Origin: Paenibacillus monticola
Lineage (GTDB): Bacteria > Bacillota > Bacilli > Paenibacillales > Paenibacillaceae
Direction of reading: 5' to 3'
NCBI RefSeq assembly: GCF_009664975.1
Contig: NZ_WJXB01000002.1
Span: forward strand, 310,001 to 374,000
Length of the DNA: 64,000 nt
Shown: positions 1 through 9,039 of the stretch, piece after piece
Layout: the number at the start of each line of letters is the position of its first letter
How positions within the stretch are numbered: position 1 is the first letter of the stretch
Program-made: the position numbers and the translations under genes
The notes under the pieces: model-generated
Told to the model about the DNA's origin: nothing
What the model saw: the letters and a program-made list of their open reading frames with translations, nothing else
The model's database searches: none

Positions 1-1197
1 GTTGTGAGCAGATTCGCCTGTGTCCTCGCGAGGTTGGAAATAAGTAAGAATCAGTTCTCCAGGAACAGCAACTGACATCTGAGGGGAAATACTCAGCCTT
101 TCATCGGGTGCTTTAATCAGCTCCAACTTCTCAGTATCAATAACAAATTCCTGCTTTGATTTGTCCAGGGCAGCGATTCCATCAATTATAAGTCGGATGG
201 GAGCATCCGGTTGTCTGTTATCATTGTGATACACATTTGTTATCGCTCCATTCATCGAAGGTCCGGCAAAGCTGTAGACCTCTGATTGATCTTTTCCTTT
301 GCCCAGTAACAATCTTGGTTTTATCACATCAAATATTTTCATGGTATTTCTGCCGTCATAGTCTCCCTCCACATAAATCCCTGTCGGCCCTATATATGCT
401 TTGTTTATGTTGATCTTTTGACCTGCAATGGACATACTCTTCTGTAGTTCAACGATCTGCCCTTCGAAATAACTATCAACTTGATCCAGTTTAATAACCG
501 TGTTCAGTTCAATTGTATTATTTACGCTTGTGGCTGTGGCTGTGGCTGTGCCAGAGTCAGGGACGAGGGTTAACGTCATTGCCAGCTCCTTCGGCAGTTT
601 TTCAAGATAGTCGTTCCAAGTGATTTGTGCATACCTAAGTGTCACTCCAGGTGAGCCATCCTCCTCAGAATAGCTTCCTGAAGCACCGTATCCTCCGTTC
701 TTATTAATTTCAGGAGTATCTGTGAAATGGAGCGCCTGAATATGCTTCTTTTGCTGAGTATTGTTCTGTACGGTGTATAGCACAAACATTCCTCGGCGAT
801 CTGTGAGCACACCGTTAATTGTCCACTGAAACCCCTTAACTTCCGGCGATGAACTTTTCACTTGCGTTACTAGTCCCATATCAAGCGCCGATTTCAGGGT
901 CATATTATTTTCGACAATTGGACGAAATAGCTCCAATTCTCCCCAGCTCTTCGGAGGGAGCTGCGCTCTTTCGGGTTTCGCATTTTGGTAAGCCCAAGGA
1001 ACAATAATGAATAAAGCTACTGCTAAAGCTGCTAACAGCATTACAACAGATCCCCTGTGTTGGGAAATCCGCCTGCGTTGACCTTGCTCAATGCCGCGGC
1101 GGATGGCTGTATCCAGCTGTACATCCAGTACTTTTTCAGCTTCAACTGAAATATACTGGAGATGTTCCTTAAGCGGATTCACATCTGGTTCAACCAT
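1..1197 (-). CDS. DUF4179-type anti-sigma factor, C-terminus cut by window edge
   Basis: Membrane-anchored protein of the DUF4179 type that pairs with ECF sigma factors and probably sequesters its sigma until an envelope signal arrives (family knowledge). 399 codons are visible with no stop, so the gene runs off the left edge. Residues 1-50 are cytoplasmic and charged, one membrane helix covers about 51-69, and the rest is a large extracellular beta-rich region. An Ala-Thr tripeptide repeat (ATATAT) lies near residue 220. The ATG at 1197 overlaps the stop of the upstream sigma gene by 8 bases (ATGGTTGA), so the two are translationally coupled. The family call is moderately sure; the signal is unknown. 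Confidence 0.75.
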   Translation of the reverse strand, partial: MVEPDVNPLKEHLQYISVEAEKVLDVQLDTAIRRGIEQGQRRRISQHRGSVVMLLAALAVALFIIVPWAYQNAKPERAQLPPKSWGELELFRPIVENNMTLKSALDMGLVTQVKSSSPEVKGFQWTINGVLTDRRGMFVLYTVQNNTQQKKHIQALHFTDTPEINKNGGYGASGSYSEEDGSPGVTLRYAQITWNDYLEKLPKELAMTLTLVPDSGTATATATSVNNTIELNTVIKLDQVDSYFEGQIVELQKSMSIAGQKININKAYIGPTGIYVEGDYDGRNTMKIFDVIKPRLLLGKGKDQSEVYSFAGPSMNGAITNVYHNDNRQPDAPIRLIIDGIAALDKSKQEFVIDTEKLELIKAPDERLSISPQMSVAVPGELILTYFQPREDTGESAHN

Positions 1198-1717
1198 GAT
1201 ACAGATCCCCCTTCCCTTTCATCTTGTTCCTCAGCTGCTTCAAACCTTTGTTCAGCCAGGTCTTGATTGTACCCTCTGGTTTAGTAAGTACCTCGGCAAT
1301 TTCAACCACAGTCATATCCCTGTAATACTTCAATACAAGTACCTGGCGATACTTCGGTTTAACTCCTTCTAATGCCTTTTCCATATCCAGTCTGAGGTCA
1401 CTTCTCATCTCCATCATTTCGTTGTCATACCGAGCAGGCTCTGTGGCTCCGTTCCGCTTTCTGCGTTTCAATTCATCATTGCAGCAATTGATCACAATTC
1501 GAATGATCCAAGGAGTAAACCGCTCGGGGTCTTTCAGGCTTTTGCGTTTAATCCATGCTCTGCAGGTAGCCTCCTGCAGAACTTCCAGTGCATCAGATTC
1601 ACTCCGAAGATAGCTGTAGGCGATCCCATACAGTTTCCTTTTTTGTAACGATACCCGTTCGAAGAAGAGCTCCTCTTCGCTGGCAAGCAGCGCCTCGCCC
1701 CTTATAATATTGTCCAT
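1190..1717 (-). CDS. ECF-type RNA polymerase sigma factor
   Basis: 175-residue sigma-70 family protein of extracytoplasmic-function size. Region 2 (about residues 20-85) contains the core-binding segment around YSYLRSESDALEVLQEA. Region 4 (about 115-165) has a helix-turn-helix around VVEIAEVLTKPEGTIKTWL for the -35 element. Region 3 is absent, as in all ECF sigmas. It starts at ATG 1717 behind AGGGAGG. The downstream anti-sigma overlaps its stop, so the pair is one operon and the sigma is probably held inactive at the membrane. The sequence does not show which regulon it drives. Confidence 0.9.
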   Translation of the reverse strand: MDNIIRGEALLASEEELFFERVSLQKRKLYGIAYSYLRSESDALEVLQEATCRAWIKRKSLKDPERFTPWIIRIVINCCNDELKRRKRNGATEPARYDNEMMEMRSDLRLDMEKALEGVKPKYRQVLVLKYYRDMTVVEIAEVLTKPEGTIKTWLNKGLKQLRNKMKGKGDLYHG

Positions 1718-1846
1718 TACCTATTGGCCCTCCCTGCTTCCTTCCAGAAACAAACCAGCTTTTCTTATTCTCTATTTATTGACTGTGCTGACAGGCAAAC
1801 GGTTTTGTTTTTTTGTAATGATTTGTAATACTAGTGAGAAATGCAA

Positions 1847-1872
1847 AAGGCCCGGCAAGTGTGCCGAGCCTT
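1847..1872 (-). terminator. Rho-independent terminator after ptsI
   Basis: An 11-bp stem with one mismatch (AAGGCTCGGCA / TGCCGGGCCTT on the minus strand) with a 4-base loop, followed by TTTTGCATTTC. It ends the ptsG-ptsI transcript and lies between that operon and the sigma gene. Confidence 0.6.
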
Positions 1873-1912
1873 CTTATGTGAATGTTGTAAGAACTCTTTG
1901 CGGTTTAGAAGT

Positions 1913-3679
1913 TTAAGAAGTTTTTTCCTTGGACTCCCCGCTGGCACCCAGCGTAGCCCCACTTCTCTGAGAAAAGGCACCCAGCTGCTCTTCCGTCTCA
2001 GAGCTTGTACGATTGCGGAAGCAAGCTACTGCAACTCTTCTGGCATCGGAAGCTACAGTGTTCAGCGCGCGATGTTTCACTCTCAGCAGCGCCTGTGGCG
2101 ACATACTTAGCTCACTAATTCCAAGCTCTAGCCAGAGTGGCAAAGAACGCTCATCGGCAGCCATTTCACCGCAGACACTAACATCGATTCCTGCATTCCG
2201 CGCTGCTTCAACGGTCATACGGATCATTCGTAAAACTGCCGGATGATAGGGATGGTACATATGAGCGATTTGTTCATTCATCCGGTCTACAGCCAGTACA
2301 TATTGCACCAAATCATTTGTACCAATACTGAAAAAATCCACTTCTTCAGCCAGAAGATCAGCAATCATAACCGCTGCTGGAACTTCGATCATGATCCCCA
2401 CAGGCATATCCCGATTAAAGGGAATACCTCGCTGTTCCAGCTCTTCCTTGACCTCATCCAGCATTGCTTTAGCTGCCTGAACTTCATCTACAGAAGAAAT
2501 CATCGGGAACATCATCTTCACATTACCGTATGCACTGGCCCGCACGATCGCGGTCAGTTGGGTCTTGAACATATCCTTACGATCCAAGCTGATCCGGATA
2601 GCACGATAGCCCAGGAACGGGTTCTGCTCCTCCGGTAGCTGGAAATAATCCAGATGCTTGTCTCCCCCAATGTCGAGCGTCCGGATAACTACGGTGCTGC
2701 TGCCAACCTTCTCAGCGACGAGCTTGTACACCTCAAACTGCTCTTCTTCCGTAGGAAAAGTATTGCGATCCATATATAGAAACTCCGTACGAAACAGTCC
2801 AACACCTTCCGCTCCATACTTCTGTGCCAAGTTCAGTTCCTTGACCGAGCTGATATTGCCTACCAGTCTCAAGGCAACCCCGTCTTTGGTGATGGCCTCC
2901 ACTGTAGCGAGTTGTTCCAGCTGTTCTCTCTTTTTATGCTGCTTATCACGCATGGATGCAAATTTCATGACTGTTGTCTCATCAGGATGCAGTTGCACTG
3001 CCCCAGTCTCGCCGTCCAGGACGAGCATGTCCCCGGTCTGAATCGGATTCTCCAGCTTATTCTCAAGGCCTGCTACAAGTGGAATGCCTAGGGCTCGAGC
3101 CATTATAGACGAATGAGAGGTTTTCCCACCCATCATAGTCACGATTCCAAGAACATAAGCTGGGTTCAAATGAGCTAACTGGGAAGGAGAAAGCTCCTTC
3201 GCTACCAGAATATACGGCTGTGTATCGGATGGTAAAATAACCTCCGGTGCACCTAGCAGATGCTTTAGCAGACGGTTGCCGACATCCTTGATATCCACCG
3301 CCCGCTCCTTCATATATTCATCGTCCAGCAGATCGAACATCGCCACAAAGTGATCTATTGCTTCCTTGACAGCCACTTCCGCAGCCTTGTACTGGCGCTC
3401 AATAATACCCCGAATTTCACTCATAAACACCGGATCATCCAGAATAGCCAGATGAGCGTCAAAGATGCTTGATTCCTCCGGACCCACGATCTCCCTGAAT
3501 TCCCGCTTGATAAATTCAATTTCGTCTTTGGAGGTGCGGATACCTTCGTACAAACGCTCAAACTCCTTAGCCAGATCAACAGCATTCACTTGTGTATCCG
3601 GCAGACTCCATTCCCAATTCGGCAAGACAAAGGCCTTTCCGATGGCAACACCTGCTGAGGCGCCTATGCCTTGAATCAT
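1913..3679 (-). CDS. ptsI: PTS enzyme I (phosphoenolpyruvate-protein phosphotransferase)
   Basis: Cytoplasmic enzyme that takes phosphate from phosphoenolpyruvate and passes it to HPr, the first step of all PTS sugar uptake. The N-terminal HPr-binding/phosphohistidine domain carries His189 in GGKTSHSSIMARALG. The C-terminal PEP-binding TIM barrel carries the catalytic Cys503 in VSVCGEMAAD. At 588 residues it is about 15 longer than usual; the extra is a hydrophilic Ser/Glu-rich tail. The ATG at 3679 overlaps the ptsG stop by 4 bases (ATGA) and is preceded by GGAGGG. No ptsH lies between ptsG and ptsI, unlike Bacillus subtilis ptsGHI, so HPr must be encoded elsewhere. Confidence 0.97.
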   Translation of the reverse strand: MIQGIGASAGVAIGKAFVLPNWEWSLPDTQVNAVDLAKEFERLYEGIRTSKDEIEFIKREFREIVGPEESSIFDAHLAILDDPVFMSEIRGIIERQYKAAEVAVKEAIDHFVAMFDLLDDEYMKERAVDIKDVGNRLLKHLLGAPEVILPSDTQPYILVAKELSPSQLAHLNPAYVLGIVTMMGGKTSHSSIMARALGIPLVAGLENKLENPIQTGDMLVLDGETGAVQLHPDETTVMKFASMRDKQHKKREQLEQLATVEAITKDGVALRLVGNISSVKELNLAQKYGAEGVGLFRTEFLYMDRNTFPTEEEQFEVYKLVAEKVGSSTVVIRTLDIGGDKHLDYFQLPEEQNPFLGYRAIRISLDRKDMFKTQLTAIVRASAYGNVKMMFPMISSVDEVQAAKAMLDEVKEELEQRGIPFNRDMPVGIMIEVPAAVMIADLLAEEVDFFSIGTNDLVQYVLAVDRMNEQIAHMYHPYHPAVLRMIRMTVEAARNAGIDVSVCGEMAADERSLPLWLELGISELSMSPQALLRVKHRALNTVASDARRVAVACFRNRTSSETEEQLGAFSQRSGATLGASGESKEKTS

Positions 3680-5562
3680 GCTTCAATCCCTCCAACGTTA
3701 CTTTCATGTAATACAACAGACATTACAGATGACTGCCCCTTTTTAACAGTTTTAAATGGAGCATAGCTCCAGGATTTTACTCGGTCAGGATTCGTAATCA
3801 CCATCGGTGTCGCCAGTGAGGCAGCATGTTCACGCAAGAAATCCAAGTCAAATCTAACGAGCAGCTGTCCGGGCTCCACACTATCCCCTTCCTTCACAAC
3901 CGCCTCAAACGGCCCCTTAAGCTGCGAAGTATCGATACCTATATGTAAAAGCACTTCCAGCCCTTCAGGCGTTGAGATGCCCACGGCGTGCATTGTAGGG
4001 TACACATGCATGACCTTACCGAATACCGGGGAGACAAGTTCTCCTTTTTCCGGTAGAAAGGCAACACCATCACCCACTAGCTTCGCAGCAAAAATATGAT
4101 CCGGCACTTCCTCAATCCGCAGCATTCTGCCTTGCACGGGAGAGCTGAACAGTACCTGCGGCAAGTCCCGCAGCAAGAGCTTATTAATCTCCTCACGGAT
4201 CAGCTCCGAATACGTTCCAAATACCACCTGTACATTACCTCCGCCAAGCTTAATAATCCCCGCAGAGCCCAGTCCCTTAAGCGCAGCTGTATCGATTAAA
4301 CGGTCATTATGCACGGTAAGCCTCAGACGGGTAATACAAGCCTGAACCTGAACAATATTTTCCTTCCCGCCAAGCGCCTCCAACACAAGTGGTGCCTGAT
4401 AAGGAATATTACCCGCCCAATCTCCAAGCTCAGATCCTTCTTCACGTCCTGGTGTCGGTATCTGAAAGCGGCGGATTGCCCAGCGAAACAGATTATAATA
4501 AATAATGCCGTAGCCAATGCCAATCGGAATCAGCAGCCAAGCCCGCTGTGACAAGTGCAGATTAAGAAAAAAATCAATCGCTCCAGCCGAATAGGAGAAC
4601 CCATGATGAATTCCCAACGAGTAAGTCAGAACCATGGCAAGACCGGACATTACAGTATGCAGAATGAATAAAGGCGGTGAAGCGAACAAGAAAGCAAACT
4701 CAATCTGTTCAGAGACACCAGTCAGGAAGCAGACTAATGCGGCACGCAAAAAAGTCTTTTTAATCTTTGGCTTCAAATCCTCGCGTGCTTCCTGAATAAT
4801 CGCAAAAGCAATTGCAGGCAGAGCAAACATCATAATTGGAAACAGCCCCGCCATAAAAATGCCCGCTGTAGGGTCTCCGGCAAAAAAACGCGGCAAATCC
4901 CCCTGAACAACAGCACTTCCATCAGGAGTAGTAAAGGTACCCATTTGAAACCAAAATACATTATTGAGAATGTGATGCAGACCAAAAGCGGTCAACACTC
5001 TGTACAATACCCCATATACAAAAACACCAAACCCACCTGTCAATAAAATGTCCTGAAACAGGACATCCAAAACGTTCTGCAGCAGCGGTGCCACACCCAG
5101 CATTATCCAGGCAAACAGCGCCGAAAACAAGCCCATAAATAGCAAAACAAAACGAGACCCTCCAAAAAACTGGATCGCCTCCGGAAGCTTGATATGTTTA
5201 AATCGGTTATGAGCAACACCAGCGACTATTCCGAGCATAATACCTATTAAAGTCGCAGGCTGGATATGTCCGTCTCCCATATTGGTAACGATCCGATCGT
5301 AAGTGAACATCCCTGCCAATGCTGCAAGTCCAGCCGGTCCGGCCTGATTGGACAATCCCCATGCTACCCCGACCGCGAACAAATAAGGCATAAAGTAAAA
5401 AATACCCTGCCCCGCGTAAGTTGCCACTTCGGATACCGAAGAAAGTCCCCATGCAGACCACGGTAAGCTGCCCAGACTTAGCAGAATGGCTGCCGCTGGC
5501 AATACCATGGTAGGAAGCATAATGGCTCTGCCCAACTGCTGCAATGATCCGAGCCAATTCAA
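3676..5562 (-). CDS. ptsG: Glucose-type PTS transporter, fused EIICBA
   Basis: Membrane permease and phosphotransferase that imports a hexose, most likely glucose, as the 6-phosphate. The order is EIIC (about residues 1-370, hydrophobic, ten or so membrane segments), EIIB (about 390-465, phospho-Cys409 in QVQACITRLRL) and EIIA (about 490-610, phospho-His540 in LLHIGID). All three are in one 628-residue chain, as in PtsG/GamP. The start is TTG at 5562 behind AAAGGAGAGGG. N-acetylglucosamine or maltose specificity cannot be excluded from sequence alone. First gene of the ptsG-ptsI operon. Confidence 0.92.
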   Translation of the reverse strand: MNWLGSLQQLGRAIMLPTMVLPAAAILLSLGSLPWSAWGLSSVSEVATYAGQGIFYFMPYLFAVGVAWGLSNQAGPAGLAALAGMFTYDRIVTNMGDGHIQPATLIGIMLGIVAGVAHNRFKHIKLPEAIQFFGGSRFVLLFMGLFSALFAWIMLGVAPLLQNVLDVLFQDILLTGGFGVFVYGVLYRVLTAFGLHHILNNVFWFQMGTFTTPDGSAVVQGDLPRFFAGDPTAGIFMAGLFPIMMFALPAIAFAIIQEAREDLKPKIKKTFLRAALVCFLTGVSEQIEFAFLFASPPLFILHTVMSGLAMVLTYSLGIHHGFSYSAGAIDFFLNLHLSQRAWLLIPIGIGYGIIYYNLFRWAIRRFQIPTPGREEGSELGDWAGNIPYQAPLVLEALGGKENIVQVQACITRLRLTVHNDRLIDTAALKGLGSAGIIKLGGGNVQVVFGTYSELIREEINKLLLRDLPQVLFSSPVQGRMLRIEEVPDHIFAAKLVGDGVAFLPEKGELVSPVFGKVMHVYPTMHAVGISTPEGLEVLLHIGIDTSQLKGPFEAVVKEGDSVEPGQLLVRFDLDFLREHAASLATPMVITNPDRVKSWSYAPFKTVKKGQSSVMSVVLHESNVGGIEA

Positions 5563-5946
5563 GGTGACCCTCTCCTTTCATACTATATTGAATGGTAAGC
5601 GCTGCGGGAGTTTTTGTCAAAAGAATATGACAAGAATAAATAGTTCATTTTCAAAAACCATTCTCTTCTTGAGCTATGACAATTATACTGTCTTCTCCTA
5701 CTTATTTTCCTTGATACCTTAAAGTTAAGTGTATTATGTACAGTTAAAAGTCTTCTGTATAGCAATAAAAGTAAAATAGTTGCACTCCATACAGTTAAAA
5801 ATCAAGAATTTACCTCTTGAGCTATCTTGGGCATATTTTAAATGTATCAAATACAATTAAAATAAATTAGTCATCCTTTTTCTGAAATTTAGTTGTATGA
5901 AGTGCATTTAACTTATTTTTCATTCCCAACTCTCACGACAGCATCA
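5563..5946. promoter_or_regulatory. AT-rich region upstream of ptsG with promoter-like sites and direct repeats
   Basis: 384 bases without a gene. On the minus strand, TTGACA followed 17 bases later by TACCAT is a candidate sigma-A promoter close to the ptsG start. Three copies of TACA(G/A)TTAAAA lie at 5739, 5790 and 5852 in the same orientation, which could be regulator sites. No clear GlcT-type antiterminator/terminator pair was recognised. Confidence 0.4.
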
Positions 5947-6621
5947 TCACCATGTTTGACCTGGCTGCATCACCATCACCTCGTAAAATCTCACCCTCTC
6001 TCCTATATTTACCGGTTTCAGAAGTCCCTTCTTGCAAAGGGAATGCAGCAATTTGCGGGCTGTCCGGAAGTTAATACTAAAATGATCTGCTACATCCTTA
6101 GGTCGAATCGCCCTTCCTAGACGCCAAGCCAAACGCAGAACTTCTTTTTCACCTGACAATGATAATAGATCGACACCCGTTGACTTGCGCGCTAAATAAG
6201 GAGCTAATACCAGCTGCAACAGCATCCGGCATACCTCGGGGCGTTGCTGAATATCGTCAAAAGAAAAATGCAGCATTCGCCAACCCATGCCTGTAAGAAA
6301 GGTATCCCGATTCAGCGCATAGCTAAATTTCTCACGGTCCATATCTTTCACATGGCTCTGATAACCATCGCATTCAATCCCAAAGCGCCCCCCATTCTGC
6401 GGTAGGTAGGCAAAATCCAAAAATTGCGATTTACGATTCCAGTCGTATATTTCATATTCCGGATGCAGATGCTCTAGCGACTCAAATAACGGCCACCAAA
6501 CTTTCTGCAAGAAGAGCTTCTCAGCGAAATTATGGCCTCTCAGTAATCTTCCCTTTCGCTCGCCCGTTCTTGTCTGCGAATGCTGCTCGATACATAGGTT
6601 GTGTGCTTCATCGAATTCCAA
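5947..6621 (-). CDS. DUF559-like nuclease-fold protein with C-terminal winged helix
   Basis: 224-residue protein. The middle (about residues 60-140) looks like a very-short-patch-repair/DUF559-type PD-(D/E)XK fold: an Asp in FLDFAYLP, then the Glu and Asp in GIECDGYQSH, then a helix with an Arg-rich stretch. The C-terminal 70 residues resemble a winged helix (KDVADHFSINFRTARKLLHSL). The TTG start at 6621 has GGGAGGG upstream. DNA binding or cleavage is likely from the fold, but the substrate is unknown. It is not next to a restriction-modification system. Confidence 0.6.
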   Translation of the reverse strand: MEFDEAHNLCIEQHSQTRTGERKGRLLRGHNFAEKLFLQKVWWPLFESLEHLHPEYEIYDWNRKSQFLDFAYLPQNGGRFGIECDGYQSHVKDMDREKFSYALNRDTFLTGMGWRMLHFSFDDIQQRPEVCRMLLQLVLAPYLARKSTGVDLLSLSGEKEVLRLAWRLGRAIRPKDVADHFSINFRTARKLLHSLCKKGLLKPVNIGERVRFYEVMVMQPGQTW

Positions 6622-6649
6622 AGCCTATTCCCTCCCTTAAAATAAAAAA

Positions 6650-6690
6650 AACGCCCTCAACCGCAATGTAGGCATGCGATCAAGGACGTT
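6650..6690 (-). terminator. Terminator after the CoA-binding protein gene
   Basis: An imperfect long stem (AACGTCCTTGATCGCA pairing with TGCGGTTGAGGGCGTT on the minus strand), directly followed by a run of eight T, then ATTTT. It separates the CoA-binding gene from the nuclease-like gene. Confidence 0.65.
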
Positions 6691-6786
6691 CTTCGTCTGG
6701 CAAAAGTATATCATTCGCCATGGATCATTTCTACAACTACTTATGGAGATTTCATGCAGATCCATCTCCATCATAGTTTACACCTC

Positions 6787-7221
6787 TCACGCCCGGCTTC
6801 GCCCGTGCATGGTGATGGCTTCTTCGACCTTGATGCAGCGGTCCATAATCGCAATCATGCCGTGTTCAGCAGCAATATCAGCGGCTTCCTGGCTGATAAC
6901 CCCCTGCTGCAGCCACAATACACGTGCACCGATATCAGCCGCTTCCTGAGCAACCTCTGCACAGAATTCACTGCGGCGGAACACGTTGACGATATCAACC
7001 GGTTCTGGTATTTCTGCTAATGTGTGATAGCATTTCTCACCCAGAATATCCCCATCTACCGTTGGATTAACCGGTATGATGCGGTAGCCGCGGCTTTGCA
7101 TAGCACCTGCGACCATATAAGAGGTGCGGTCCGTTTTATCGGACAAACCTACAACTGCGATGTTACCGGCTGAGGCGAGAATATCGCCGATCTGCTCCCG
7201 AGTAGGGTTCTCAAAGCTCAT
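6787..7221 (-). CDS. YneT-like CoA-binding protein
   Basis: 144 residues forming one Rossmann-type CoA-binding domain like YneT/YccU. The glycine-rich nucleotide loop is at NIAVVGLSDKTDR (about residues 19-31), and later come VNPTV, a VNVFRR segment and WLQQGV, all typical of the succinyl-CoA synthetase alpha-like fold. The catalytic partners of true acyl-CoA synthetases are absent, so the role is probably regulatory or binding; the physiological function is unknown. It lies just downstream of aroA on the same strand. Confidence 0.8.
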   Translation of the reverse strand: MSFENPTREQIGDILASAGNIAVVGLSDKTDRTSYMVAGAMQSRGYRIIPVNPTVDGDILGEKCYHTLAEIPEPVDIVNVFRRSEFCAEVAQEAADIGARVLWLQQGVISQEAADIAAEHGMIAIMDRCIKVEEAITMHGRSRA

Positions 7222-7257
7222 ATTAACAACACCTTCCCTTAAATTGTATTTGTACTG

Positions 7258-8550
7258 TTATTCTACCCATTCTACATTCGCGCCAAGCGCACGCAAGTGG
7301 TCAAAAAATTGTGGGTACGACTTCGCAACATGGTGAGCGTCCTTGATAACCAACGGTTGCCGGGCGCGCAAACCCACAACGGTCAATGCCATAATCACGC
7401 GATGATCATAATGTGCATTAATCGTAACACCACCTTCAACGCCCTCCGGCATGCCATGGACAATAATCTCGTCACGACGCTCTTCTACATTGGCCCCTGC
7501 ACGAGTCAGCTCCGCCAAGTAATCGGTAATGCGGTCGCATTCCTTATAGCGCAGGTTCTCCACATTATAGAAGCGCGACGTTCCTTCGGCAAATACAGCT
7601 GCAGCTACCATGGCCAATACCGCATCGGTTGCCGCATCTCCGTCAAACTCAACCGCCTTCAGTTTGCCGTTCCCCTGCACATGAACCGTGCCTTCCTGAT
7701 GGGTGAGCGGTACTTCCATCATACGCAGCACATCGACAATCGCTTTTTCTCCCTGCTTGCTATGCTCGGCCAGGCGGTGAATCTTCACATCCGACTTCGT
7801 AACTGCTGCTGCCGCAAGCACAGCCGCAGAACCTGGATAATCACCCTGTACCGTATAGGACTTGGCAGCATAGGTTTGGCGTCCAGGTACCTTGAAGGAC
7901 ATATAATCGTCAGCGGCGTAAACCACGATTCCCGCCTGCTCCAGCACCTCCAATGTCTGGCCTACAACTACCTTCGACTTCAGGTCATCAAGAACGATGA
8001 TCTCACTATCCTCCTGCAGCAAGGGTGTTAGAAAAAGTAAAGCACTAAGATACTGAGAGCTAACCGCGCCTGAAACTGTGATTCGTCCCCCTGTCGGATT
8101 ACCGCCTCGGATGGTGATCGGCAAACGTCCAACATTATGCTCCACTTCCACTCCAAGCTGACCCAGTGCTGTAATCAGGTCATCATGCGGCCGTTTACCC
8201 AAAGAGTCCGGGTATGTATTCACGAACGTAACCTCAGGACTAAGGGCGGCCACAGCCATCAGAAACCGTAGAACCGCGCCTGCATTGCCTACATTCAATT
8301 CCTTTACATCACGAGGATGGCGTCCGAAACCTTGAATAACGATTTTCTCGTCATCTTCAGTAAGCACCGCTCCAAGATCCGCTATACATCGGCGGATGGC
8401 ATCACTGTCCTCACTATGAGCCGGGTGATAGATCGTGCTGACTCCTTCAGATAAGGCAGCAACGAGCAGATAGCGCGTTGTATAATTTTTGGAAGAGAGG
8501 GCTCCAAATTCTCCTTGCAGTACTGGTGTCGGCCTAACAATAACGTCCAT
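7258..8550 (-). CDS. aroA: 3-phosphoshikimate 1-carboxyvinyltransferase (EPSP synthase)
   Basis: Sixth step of the shikimate pathway: joins shikimate-3-phosphate and PEP to make EPSP, the precursor of chorismate and the aromatic amino acids. At 430 residues it has normal length. Signatures visible are GNAGAVLRFLMA near residue 92, LGKRPHDDL (the conserved R of the PEP site), SSQYLSALL and the C-terminal YDHRVIMAL. Transcribed from ATG 8550 behind AAGGAGAG. The shikimate kinase gene lies 1.0 kb away on the same strand, with a rhodanese gene between them on the other strand. Confidence 0.97.
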   Translation of the reverse strand: MDVIVRPTPVLQGEFGALSSKNYTTRYLLVAALSEGVSTIYHPAHSEDSDAIRRCIADLGAVLTEDDEKIVIQGFGRHPRDVKELNVGNAGAVLRFLMAVAALSPEVTFVNTYPDSLGKRPHDDLITALGQLGVEVEHNVGRLPITIRGGNPTGGRITVSGAVSSQYLSALLFLTPLLQEDSEIIVLDDLKSKVVVGQTLEVLEQAGIVVYAADDYMSFKVPGRQTYAAKSYTVQGDYPGSAAVLAAAAVTKSDVKIHRLAEHSKQGEKAIVDVLRMMEVPLTHQEGTVHVQGNGKLKAVEFDGDAATDAVLAMVAAAVFAEGTSRFYNVENLRYKECDRITDYLAELTRAGANVEERRDEIIVHGMPEGVEGGVTINAHYDHRVIMALTVVGLRARQPLVIKDAHHVAKSYPQFFDHLRALGANVEWVE

Positions 8551-8701
8551 AATATAAACTCTCCTTAGTACTTATAGTCTGCAGCAGTAAATCTGATCTG
8601 TATTCTCATATTCGTTCTGTATATGTAGAGCTTCGTTTGACAGGGTATTCTGCACATGTGTTATCATTAGAGCATTCTGCTGAGGAAAAGAGGTCACAAC
8701 C

Positions 8702-9013
8702 ATGAATGATATCCCCCAAATCACAGCGCAGGAACTGCGTCTACGTCTCGAGACAGGCGAGAACCTTATCCTGATCGACGTTCGTGAAGATGAAGAAGTC
8801 GCCCTGGGAATGATCCCCGGTGCACAGCATATTCCTATGGGTGAAATCCCGCAACGTACTGAGGATATTCCGGCAGATGCCGAGGTTATCTTCATTTGCC
8901 GCTCCGGTGCCCGAAGCCAGCGTGTCTGTGAATATTTGCAGCAGTTCGGTTATAACACAGCCACTAACTTAAGCGGCGGAATGATTGAATGGAATGAAAC
9001 TCTGGAAGATTAG
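8702..9013 (+). CDS. Single-domain rhodanese-like protein
   Basis: 103-residue single rhodanese domain. The active-site loop is CRSGARS (Cys at about residue 66), after a central strand VIFICRSG. The conserved N-terminal LIDVREDEEVALGMIPGAQHIP is complete. Such proteins carry sulfur as a cysteine persulfide (thiosulfate sulfurtransferase or sulfur relay). AAAGAGG precedes the ATG. It sits alone between divergent aroA and convergent aroK, so there is no operon partner to suggest an acceptor. Confidence 0.9.
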   Translation: MNDIPQITAQELRLRLETGENLILIDVREDEEVALGMIPGAQHIPMGEIPQRTEDIPADAEVIFICRSGARSQRVCEYLQQFGYNTATNLSGGMIEWNETLED

Positions 9014-9039
9014 CATAACATGCGGATGCACTTAAAAGC

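Noticed and set aside
540..560. TGTGGC triple repeat as a microsatellite
   Set aside because: It is a short in-frame Ala-Thr repeat inside the anti-sigma gene, too short to call a repeat feature.
5581..5640. CcpA cre site or GlcT antiterminator RNA near ptsG
   Set aside because: TGGTAAGCGCTGC only partly resembles a cre, and no convincing overlapping terminator hairpin was found by eye.
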